Source of the DNA: Calliopum simillimum
Lineage: Eukaryota > Arthropoda > Insecta > Diptera > Lauxaniidae
Assembly (NCBI GenBank): GCA_951812925.1
Contig: OX638368.1
Location: 69,030,569 to 69,094,568 of the forward strand
Length of the DNA: 64,000 nucleotides
Reading direction: 5' to 3'
Shown here: one piece after another, positions 55,230 through 64,000 of the stretch
Layout: the number at the start of each line of letters is the position of its first letter
How positions within the stretch are numbered: position 1 is the stretch's first letter
Notes under the pieces: model-generated
What the model was told of the DNA's origin: nothing
Seen by the model: only the letters and a program-made list of their open reading frames with translations
Database searches by the model: none
Translations under genes and position numbers: made by a program

Positions 55230-55990
55230 CTAGTTTCGGAGATATAGGCATCGGATATGGCACGGCTAGGCAAACGAAATCGGTTCAGTCCCTGTTTCTT
55301 TACCTAAATTTCAACCAATTTGCATGATTTTTTTTGTTGAAAAGGCTGTGAGAAGGAGCAGTGCATACAAAAACATTTTTTTTTAAGTAGGCTGTTCCAC
55401 GCCCCTAAATACAAAAAACGCTCTCACGTCTAAGCCACTGCGTTGATTTTTATGAAATTTGACATGCAGAAAGGGATAGCACTAAGAAACGATAAAATGA
55501 CCATCATGTTTTTAGTAGGCATTGCCACGCTCTTAAATGGAAAGAAACGCTTTCATGTCTAAGCCACTTCATCGATTCTTATGAAATTTGAAGGAAGGAA
55601 ATATAAAATGACCATTATGTTTTAAGTGGTTGGCGCCACGCCCCTAAATGAAAAAAAGCTCTCACATCTAAACCACTGCATCGATTTTTACGAAATTTGA
55701 CATGCAGATATGGTAAGTACTAAGGGACGAGAATATGGCCTTTATTTTTTTAAAAGGGCGGTGCCACGTGGTAACGGTATTGATTTTTATGCATTATGGG
55801 GATAAAACAAAAAGGACGGAAAGATATCAGTAACTTTTTGCTCTTTGGTAGAAGTAACTCGCTTCTAAATGGAAAGCACGATATTGCGACAAAGCTGCTC
55901 TATCAATTTTTATGAATGCAGATAACCTGAACCCTAAGGAAGAATATTAAAAGTTTTTTGTGTTTTATCGACCAAAAAAGGGTATAAAAA
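55230..55990 (+). repeat. Helentron-type tandem units, copy A
   Basis: Four units of about 120-130 bp share GCCACGCCCCTAAAT, CTCTCACGTCTAAGCCACTG, ATCGATTTTTATGAAATTTG and ACATGCAGA. A start-like region holds GGAGATATAGGCATCGG. Related in inverse to 62080-62340. Ends are not defined. Confidence 0.75.
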
Positions 55991-56722
55991 CTTTTCACAA
56001 AACCGTTATTATTTCCAAAAAAGTCGACTATTAGCCAATAGTTTTAAAAACAAAATAAAAAGACTTTTTTATTTTTTTACACGTGATTTACTTCATGAAC
56101 TTGAATTTGCTTCATTGCTGTATGAAATCTTAAGCAGCTGATAGTATTCGCACTTATTGACCCCTGTCTTATTAAGAAAAAGGTACAAGTTTATTTCAAA
56201 ATACCGTTAAAATTGTTTTTGTTGAGGTGAATGTCTCAAAATAGTGCATCTCCGATATTCCGAGTATTGAGTATTCCGATTTGTCTCTAAAATAAAAATA
56301 TATTAAATCGAAAAAAAAATGTAGTGCATTTGGTACAATAATAATACTTCGGCAACACTGCTGTGAATAGAACTGCAGCATCCAATGTTCCCAAACAAAT
56401 TTGTTTTTGTGCTTCTAAGCCCCTTTTCAATAGTAATGCATGTAAAATATTCCTTACGGTAAGAGTTGGCACCATTGCGTGAGAGTGAATAAGAGAGAGG
56501 GAGTAATGAATACACTTTTACTTAGTGAATGAGTTATCAATCAGATCTCAATTACAAATGTTTTTAACTGCACAACGAATACTTTTAAATCAAATACAAA
56601 GTAATTAAAGTAATAAAATTTTATTTTAATTCAAAAACCTTTAACATTTGATATAAAAACAGTCACGTTCTTAACTCGAATACGTTCCCATTTAATTTTA
56701 GAACCAGTTATTTTTTTATGTG
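55991..56722. other. Right half of the 2.7 kb element
   Basis: AT-rich, no supported gene. Contains degenerate AAATCAAA words near its end that mirror the left minisatellite. Confidence 0.4.
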
Positions 56723-56807
56723 TACAAACAGACACTGACAACTGCGCTCACATATACAGACATATAATAAAACAACTCAAAAAACCTAAAAACAGAAATT
56801 GAGACAG

Positions 56808-58989
56808 TAGCCCAGGCAAATTAGCATAAAAATGGATGTTAAATAACAATAATTAGTACAAAGCTGAAAATCGGTACACACCTTAGATACACCATTACAA
56901 GTAAACTGTCAAAAGTCCCCATTGATCCCATGTGAGCTAAAACAGTTATTCAAGGTCAAAGGTCACAAAAAATAGCTTTTTGGAAATATCTCACCAGCGG
57001 TAGCCTCTAGAGAAAATTCTATAGCTAATAAAATTTCCTATAAAAATGGTCAGCAAATCGATTTCATTCGATTTATAGCTTAGAAGATATTATTTAAATT
57101 GCGGCAAAAACTAGTAAAATGAGCGTGTCGAGTATGAGCGCACATAGTGATGTGTTGAGCTTTAAATTTAATTAACTCATGAACGGTGAGTCACACGTAA
57201 AAAGTGAAAATATGGTTTAAAGGGAATTGCTTGCTTTACAAAATGCATGTTTTTTTTCTTTCGTGTGACAAATAGTTTAGGAGATATTTTTTGACAATAC
57301 CAAAATTTTGAAAAAAACAGTTTTTGCAAAATATCTCGGAAACGATATGCCCTAGGAAAAATTTTTTTCATCCATTTTGTAGTACATGCAATTCCCTGTG
57401 GCGGTCCTTACGAACACTTTTTTCGTCCGACTTACCGATCAACAGATATCGCGATTTGAAAATCATTCAAAAATCAACTTTTAATTTATTTTGCAATGCA
57501 CACTCGTATGCCGCAAGGTCTTTGTTTTGCCGTAGCTACGTCGACTGCGCACATTATCGTTTTCAGGGCTGTCACATGGTATTTTTTTAAGTAATGCTTA
57601 AAGCATACACATAGCAAAATAAAAAATATAAATTTTTGTTTTAAAAAGTTTATGTAAACTTTAAAAGTCCAACATTCACTTTTAGGGTTGCCAGCTGGTT
57701 TTAAATTTTTTAAATTTTAGTTTTAAAACGCTTAGATAAAGTTTATAAAAATCTATTATAAGTTTTTAGGGTTGCCACCTAGTTATTCTACAAAATATTC
57801 ATTAAATCTCACTTCTTTTTGACTTAATTCAATTTTTTGGCCTTCAAATACAGTTAAATAATCTCTTCAAAAAATAAGCAAAACTTTCATGGTTTCACCT
57901 GACCGTATTTGAAGGCCAAAAAATTGAATTAAGTCAAAAAGAAGTGAGATTTAATGAATATTTTGTAGAAAAACTAGGGGCAACCCTAAAAACTTATAAT
58001 AGATTTTTATAAGCTTTATCTAAGCGTTTTAAAACTAAAATTTATTTTTGTTTTTAAAGTATATGGATTAAGCCAAATATACGAAAAAAAACCAGCTGGC
58101 AACCCTAAAAGTGAATGTTGGACTTTTAAAGTTTATATAAACTTTTTAAAACAAAAATTTATATTTTTTATTTTGCTATGTGTATGCTTTAAGCATTACT
58201 TAAAAAAATACCATGTGACAGCCCTGAAAACGATAATGTGCGCAGTCGACGTAGCTACGGCAAAACAAAGACCTTGCGGCATACGAATGTGCATTGCAAA
58301 ATAAATTTAAAGTTGATTTTTGAATGATTTTCAAATCGCGATATCTGTTGAACGGTAAGTCGGACGAAAAAATTGTTCGTAGGGACCGCCACAGGGAATT
58401 GCATGTACTACAAAATGGATGAAAAAAATTTTTCCTAGGGCATATCGTTTCCGAGGTATTTTGCAAAAACTGTTTTTTTCTAAATTTTGGGGTTGTCAAA
58501 AAATATCTCCTTAGCTATTTGTCACACGAAAGAAAAAAAACATGCATTTTGTAAAGCAAGCAATTCCCTTTAAACCATATTTTCACTTTTTACGTGTGAC
58601 TCATCGTTCATGAGTTAATTCAATTTAAAGCTCAACACATCACTATGTGCGCTCATACTCGACACGCTCATTTTACTAGTTTTTGCCGCAATTTAAATAA
58701 GAATATCTTCTAAGCTATAAATCGAATGAAATCGATTTGCAGACCATTTTTATAGGAAATTTTATTAGCTATAAAATTGCGGACGAACATTTTTCTCTAG
58801 AGGCTACCGCTGGTGAGATATTTCCAAAAAGCTATTTTTTGTGACCTTTGACCTTGAATAACTTTTTTAGCTCACTTGGGATCAATAGGGACTTTTGACA
58901 GTTTACTTGTAATGGTGTATCTAAGGTGTGTACCGATTTTCAGCTTTGTACTATTTATTGTTATTTCAAATGCTAATTTGCCTGGACTA
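56808..58989. mobile_element. 2.2 kb near-perfect palindrome in the PLE-B 3' region
   Basis: Ends TAGCCCAGGCAAATTAGCA and the inverse of TAGTCCAGGCAAATTAGCA, with CAG on both flanks (56805-56807, 58990-58992). The PLE-A copy near 13180 is uninterrupted (GAGACAGCTTATCGG), proving the insertion. TA inside the ends could alternatively be read as a TA duplication. The arms match over about 1.05 kb each, centre near 57898. CAGGGCTGTCACATGG and its inverse (57564, 58226) mark an inner palindrome with GGGTTGCCA words. Confidence 0.9.
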
Positions 58990-59203
58990 CAGCTGATTGG
59001 AACAACAAAAGAAATAAATCATTGGATAACAGAAAGGCTGACAAAACAGTGCAACATTTTTAAACTTTTTTATTGTTCAATGTGTGTCTCTTTTCAAATG
59101 TTGTGATTTTTAATGTCAAAATTGAGTTTTTAAGTTTTTAATATTTTTATTTTTGTAAGTTTTTGTTCATAATTTTGATTTGTATTTTATGTACTCTAAG
59201 TCC

Positions 59204-59232
59204 CTGAAGATGACTTCCAAAGGAAGTCGAAA
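59204..59232 (+). ncRNA. Hammerhead-like core at PLE-B 3' end
   Basis: CTGAAGA (59204-59210), stem II with seven perfect pairs GACTTCC / GGAAGTC around AAA (59212-59228), GAAA (59229-59232). Stems I and III are not evident in the local sequence. The same position as in PLE-A relative to the 3' end. Confidence 0.65.
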
Positions 59233-59326
59233 TATTGGAAATTATTAATAAAAATTAAAAACAGAAAAGGTTTTTAATTTAATTTGACCTCGAGCAAGAA
59301 AAATTACCAATTACTATTTAAAATTC

Positions 59327-60331
59327 TCTTCAGAAGATTTCGTTTTAATACGCACTTTTGAGCCATTTTTCTTTTTAAACATAGCAAATAATAATAAAAG
59401 GATTAAGAAATTGCTTCTGAATTTGTTTTTTAACTATTATGACTTCTTCACTAGTATGTACGTTATTTTTGGCTTTAATGAAATTACTTTACAAAACCAT
59501 ATTTTGATTAGTATTTGACAGGCTGTTAGTAAAAGTGGGATAAAAAAAAATTGGGAGCAAAAACGCTTTAGAAATTGTTGAGGGTAAAGACGAAACAACT
59601 TTTGTTTCAGAGTAAATACGAAACAAAAAATAGCTGTGGTCGAAACGGGATATCTTTATAAACCGTTTTTACTCGCAAAAAATATACAACCAATTTTTGG
59701 TCTTAGGATTTTTCTAACCCAGTCACTCCGATAAAATTTGTTTTGGAAATTTTGCAACGTTTGAAAATTTGCCATTTTTTAATAGATATATGCTATATTT
59801 CTGCTATTGTTATTTTTACTTTTAACAGTTTTTTCAACAAACACATCATTGACAAAAGACCCGGAGGGGTCCCCGACCCCTCTAAGTGACCATTGTGGAC
59901 CTATTTTTGAAAAAAAATTTTATTGCACCAATCGATGGGAAAAGGTCGAAAATGGTTTTTGGATATGACCAGAGACGACCCGTACCTCTCTAAGTGACCG
60001 TTTTGGGCCCATTTTTGTTAAAAAATTTGATTGTACCTTCAAAACGGTCACTTAGAGGGGTCGGAGACACTCGTGGTCATGCCCAAAATCTATTTTCGAC
60101 CTATCATCAAAAAAATATTTTGTACACAGCGAGCGTTGTTTTGTTTTAAAATGAAAAATTTTGATTAGGAGCGAAGCGACAGAGTGCAAATTAATTCGAA
60201 ATCCGTTTTTAGAAACAAAATTCTTGGCGAAAACATTTGCAATTTTTTTGTTTTGATTGGATAAAGAGTTAGACATATTTTTTGTATTTATGAATTTTAT
60301 CTTTACTTATATTTCAACGCCACAGACGAAA
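59327..60331. other. Spacer with an inverted repeat
   Basis: GTCCCCGACCCCTCTAAGTG at 59869 is inverted near 60049-60068. A third half-copy lies at 59990-60010. No gene seen. The GC-rich words stand out against an AT-rich background. Confidence 0.55.
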
Positions 60332-60595
60332 AGTAGGATGTTTCATTTCTTCTATGAAAAGTAGGATGTTTTATATTCTTGGAAGAAAACTAGGACGTAT
60401 CATAATTTTTAACAAAAAGTATGATGTTTCATGTTTTTTTATGAAAAATAGGATGTTTTACATTCTTGGACGAAAAGTAGGACGTTTCAAACTTTTTTAC
60501 GAAAAGAAGGAAGTTTCATTATTTGTTACGAAAAGTAGGTTGTGTTAAATTTTAGAAGAAATATAGGATGTTTCATATTAAACGACAAAAAAAAG
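60332..60595 (+). repeat. Minisatellite, left arm
   Basis: Units near 60333, 60354, 60388, 60418, 60446, 60474, 60500, 60527 and 60557 vary around GAAAAGTAGGATGTTTCA. Short frames across it are incidental. Confidence 0.85.
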
Positions 60596-61008
60596 GGTGA
60601 ATCATATCATAAGCGCATATAAAAATTTGTTAACTTATTTTATGCTTTTAAATGAACCTTAACCTTCCCTGTGAGCTTCTTTTAGTTTATGCCTGACATA
60701 AAATGCTCGTTTCATCAACAAGTCTGCTTAAATTTTTGTTGTTTTGATACTCGAAATAAATATACATTAGTAAGGATGGCTAAAATAAAGCGTGGATTAG
60801 CCTAAACAAAACTATAGCAAACTAACAATCACATAACAGATGAATATGATTAAATTTAGAATGTTTTCAAAAATGATTATCTGTTGAGGAAAACCCTATT
60901 TTTATCCTTGGATACTTGAGAATCTCTTGCACAGCACCTACGGGAGTTGGGACTCAGAGCTTGAGAACGTGCACATTTTTCGATTTATATGAACCGCGTA
61001 CTTATGCT

Positions 61009-61906
61009 CAGTGTTGCCAAAAAAAAATTGTCAAAATCCTTAAAATTTTAAAAAAAATCCTCAATATTTGACGAAATTCATCACGCTGTTGTAAAAATCC
61101 ATAATTTCGTTGCTGAGTGTTGTATTGAAGTTTTATTGACTAAAAAGGCCTACTGGCCTCAGTTTCCTGGAAACTTTAAGATCTTATTTTTGTTTTTTAA
61201 TAGTAAAAATTATCATTTTTCTTCAAAATAGTTAAAAATTCGTGCATCTCATTTTTTGACCGGCCCGTTTTAAAAAAGTACAAAAAAAAGACCCATCCAC
61301 TTGCCTGAACTCAGATATAAAAAGAAACTTGTGCCAAAAATAATGCATTTTCCTTCGTGAGTAGAATCACCCATATCTAAAATAGATAAACTTTCTGTAA
61401 TTAGTTTAGTGTTAAGCTTAAAAACTTAAAAGTATATTTAAATCTCATGAATATTATGTGCCGGAAGCATATTAGGTACATTTCTAATTAAATATTATTA
61501 ATAAATAAAATTTTGTTGACTAACTTTAGAATACAAAAAGTGTTCTTTAAATTTTAAAAATAATTCAGAGTGCAGTTATTAGAAAATGTTGTCTCAGGAG
61601 TTCTTCAAATATCTAAAATTTAGATTCTAATTTCAGTTGTTCCAATTTATTTGGTTAATTTTTTCTCCTGCCGAGGAAAACTACGTTGACAAAGTTGCGA
61701 GTGTTAAGTTGAAACAATTGCAAAGTGTAAACGTCTCGCGAGCATGATAGTGAAAACAAAGGCCTATTCAATGGTTAACGTCAGATATAGTGCGTTATTA
61801 AAAAAAAATCCTCAAAAATTCTTCAAATTAAAATTACTCAAAAATTCCTCAAGAGGTTCCTGAATTCCTCACATTTTGAGGAATTCCCCACATTTTGGCA
61901 ACACTG
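61009..61906. mobile_element. hAT MITE, 898 bp, CTTATGCT duplication
   Basis: CAGTGTTGCCAAAA at the left and TTTTGGCAACACTG at the right, with perfect 8 bp duplications at 61001-61008 and 61907-61914. CAGTG fits the hAT terminus. CCTCAAAAATTC-type words repeat near the ends. Confidence 0.93.
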
Positions 61907-62079
61907 CTTATGCTGTATACTAAGTGGTGGTTGCGCGTTCTGTTTGTTTTCACAGTGACAGCTGATGTTTTATAATTAACGCATGATCTAAAAACGTGTT
62001 ACGCTTTCAAAAAGCGTTTTGGAGTTGTGTTTATGGCAAACCGTCTAAAAAAGCCAAAAATTAGTGTTAAACGTGAAAA

Positions 62080-62370
62080 CGTGTATTCTATTAAGGGGCG
62101 TGGCACCGCCTATCTAAAACATTATGGTCATGTTATCGTTTCTAAGTGCTAACCCTATCTCCATACCAAATTTCATAATCATAAATCAATGCGGTGGCTT
62201 AGCCGTGAGAGGGTTTTTTCTATTTAGGGGAGTGGTACCGCCCCTTTAAAAAAAAAAATATATCCTATGAACTGCTACTCTTCACAGCCTTTCCAGCAAA
62301 AAAATCAAGTGAATATGTTGAAATTTAGGCATAGAAAGGGACTGAACCGATATCGCTTAGCTCTTTATAC
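62080..62370 (-). repeat. Helentron-type tandem units, copy B
   Basis: Inverse of the units at 55230-55990: GGGGCGTGGCACCGCC, TAAATCAATGCGGTGGCTTA, and GGGACTGAACCGAT near the end. Confidence 0.7.
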
Positions 62371-62514
62371 ATAGATATGTTATGTTTTCTCATCGTTCTT
62401 TCGCTTAATAACTTATACCTGATATTAATATTTCATTTATATTAGGAGATTGATGTAACAAAACAAGAAACACGCTAGTTTTTGCCAAAAATATGCTGCA
62501 AGATTCAACGTCAA

Positions 62515-62770
62515 CATAGCTTTCGTGCAAGGCATCGAAACGTCCTAGTTTTCGTCCAAAATGTTCAGACATCCTATTTTTCGGCATAAAAACTTTAACG
62601 TCCTACTTTTATACACAAAACTTCGAAGAAACCTAGCTTTCGTCATATATAATGAAACAACCTAGTTTTCGTCCAAATAAGTTTGAAACATCCTACTTTT
62701 CGTCCAAGAATTTTTGAAAACCTACTTTTCGTAAGAGAAATGAATCATCCTACTTTTCGTATCAGGCAGC
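62515..62770 (-). repeat. Minisatellite, right arm
   Basis: Inverse of the left arm: units with CCTA(C/G)TTTTCGTCCAA at about 62539, 62570, 62600, 62630, 62656, 62689, 62720 and 62749. Confidence 0.85.
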
Positions 62771-63282
62771 GATTTGTACAGACCTGCATTATAATTACAT
62801 ATGAAGGATATTTTAATTGAATTGTCTAATGAAACTATTGCCATGCGATCTATGTATGTATGTATGCGTCCATATATTTTGTGGTTATGCTCATGAATGG
62901 TTTCTGATTCTTTTTTATTCTAAGGAAAAATATTTTCAGAAAATTTAAAAACAATACCACGCTGCAAAAAAATATTTTTATACTTAGCATTTACAGTATA
63001 CTACGGATATAAGAAAGTTGCCTTTGGACATTTTGGTACATTTATTTTTGAAAATGAAATGACATTTCTTGCATTGGGCAAAAATGGGCATATTCATATT
63101 TTGATAAATAAGAAATCACTAAGAACAAATAAGCATATTTATTTTTTTAAAAACAGTTACAAAAGAGCTGCGTTAAGCACAAATGAGGTTAATAAATTAT
63201 TGATGAACAATCCAAAATTGAATTGAATTGAGCTCAAATGAGCATTCTCACTTTTTTGATAAACAATCACATTGATTTAAAT
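62771..63282. other. AT-rich spacer
   Basis: A TATG microsatellite lies at 62852-62864. No gene seen. Confidence 0.4.
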
Positions 63283-64000
63283 TTTTTGAAACGGACACAC
63301 TAAAAACTAACTTGCTAAACTGAAACTTTTATTGGTGGGTTTTTGAAGGGTTTTTGATCAAAATTATTGCCTTATACTTTTTTTAAAAAAATTTTAATTT
63401 TTTAAAAAGTTAAAAGCATGTGAATTTTTATGTACGTCCTTTTTCAAATTGCAATTCCTCAGATTTTCAGATTTTCAGCTTAGCCATAATTTTCTTGATA
63501 TCAAGTAATAATGACTTAAAGTTTTTGAAACGGACACACTAAAAACTAACTTGTTAAACTGAAACTTTTTTTGATGGTTTTTTGAAGAGTTTTTGATCCA
63601 GGCAAGGCACCTATGTAGAGTCATTTAAGTACGCGTAACTTTTTTGTTAATGATGAGTACCTCCAATTTTTTTCCACAGAAATGTTGTACAGATTTCAGA
63701 GCACATTTCTGTATAAAAATTTTGTTTTTATTTTGCTATAGGTATAGCTTAAATATCTATTTGTTTATTAAAAAGTGCATTGTCTATAAGAAATTTTAAA
63801 TATTTTTATGAAAAGTTTATTTCATCTAAATTTTGAATTATTTTTAGTTCCACCACAAAAGTTTCATAAATTTTCGCTCAATATTTACGGAGAAATCGCA
63901 ATTTGCTTATAACTTTTAAAAAAATTAAAATTTTTAAAAAAAAGTATAAAGCAATAATCTAGATCAAAAACTCTTCAAAAAACCATCAAAAAAAGTTTCA
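63283..64000. repeat. Palindrome running off the window, with an internal direct repeat
   Basis: TTGAAACGGACACACTAAAA at 63287 recurs directly at 63523. The segment 63325-63430 is inverted at 63890-64000 (AAAGTATAAAGCAATAATCT and so on). Centre near 63660. The family is also present at 9990-10140. The right end lies beyond the window. Confidence 0.7.

Larger units (their letters stand above)
54013..56722. mobile_element. 2.7 kb TIR element in PLE-B, TACA duplication
   Basis: Left CACAAAAAAAAAAGTTCT, then AAAACCAAATG-AAACGTATT; the right end in inverse reads CACATAAAAAAATAACTGGT, then TCTAAAATTAAATGGGAAC. TACA flanks both sides (54009-54012, 56723-56726) and is single in PLE-A near 13245. Cargo: a minisatellite, a candidate host exon and Helentron-like units. 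Confidence 0.75.
53393..59326 (+). mobile_element. PLE-B: second Penelope-like element, head to head with PLE-A
   Basis: Pieces: 53393-54012 (post-RT region and endonuclease), 56727-56807, and 58990-59326 (3' region with hammerhead core). Its 5' end is truncated inside the post-RT region and meets PLE-A's 5' end at 53392/53393. Inverted and partly truncated pairs are a known arrangement of Penelope-like insertions. Confidence 0.8.
60332..62770. mobile_element. Foldback-like element with inverted minisatellite arms
   Basis: Left arm (60332-60595): about eight units of 30-40 bp with CGAAAAGTAGGATGTTTCAT. Right arm (about 62515-62770): about eight units of the inverse, CATCCTACTTTTCGT. Inverted arms of short tandem repeats are the hallmark of Foldback/Galileo elements. 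The core holds a hAT MITE and Helentron-like units; no transposase. Confidence 0.75.

Noticed and set aside
60332..60595. CRISPR-like array of evenly spaced repeats
   Set aside because: Units vary in sequence and spacing, there is no distinct spacer pattern, and the setting is eukaryotic. It is a minisatellite. The same applies to 54035-54375.

Overview
This window is repeat-dense, AT-rich DNA from a dipteran (fly) genome. The fly assignment rests on three things: Helentron elements with the DINE-1/mini-me core, a Ulysses/Osvaldo-type LTR retrotransposon primed by a tRNA-Lys-like site, and Penelope-like elements (PLEs). I see no complete host gene; one weak candidate first exon lies near 54.8 kb. 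I cannot name the species.

Most of the window is a set of nested insertions that can be peeled back by comparing two copies of the same PLE. PLE-A runs on the minus strand from about 53392 down to about 12732. PLE-B runs on the plus strand from about 53393 to 59326, head to head with it. Wherever one copy is interrupted, the other usually gives the empty site. PLE-A is split by (i) an element at 51776-53253 that holds a LINE fragment; (ii) a TIR element at 38029-50750 with TA duplications, itself split by an intact 11.4 kb Ty3/gypsy element at 39086-50453; (iii) a Helentron at 34213-37718 holding a hAT-like foldback; (iv) a 20.5 kb element at 13287-33795; and (v) a 70 bp piggyBac-type MITE. 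PLE-B is split by a 2.7 kb element (54013-56722) and a 2.2 kb palindrome (56808-58989).

The 20.5 kb element (iii in interest, iv in the list) has short CCCAAG-type inverted termini. Its two arms carry the same satellite in opposite orientations (13.8-19.1 kb and 29.3-33.4 kb). Its core encodes a broken transposase-like protein joined to a ubiquitin-hydrolase-like cysteine peptidase domain. The left satellite arm holds a tandem array of 548 bp units, each with a complete minus-strand type I hammerhead ribozyme and a tRNA-like Pol III A/B-box module, flanked by an 11 bp target duplication. It looks like a retrozyme.

Flanks: 1-1650 is a broken Ty3/gypsy pol fragment. 5570-12049 is a pogo-like element with a PHD-finger remnant, nested palindromes and a decayed piggyBac transposase. 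60.3-62.8 kb is a Foldback-like element with inverted minisatellite arms, and the window ends inside another palindrome. The only genes that look functional are gag and pol of the 39.1-50.5 kb retrotransposon. Its gag begins with a RING-H2 finger.
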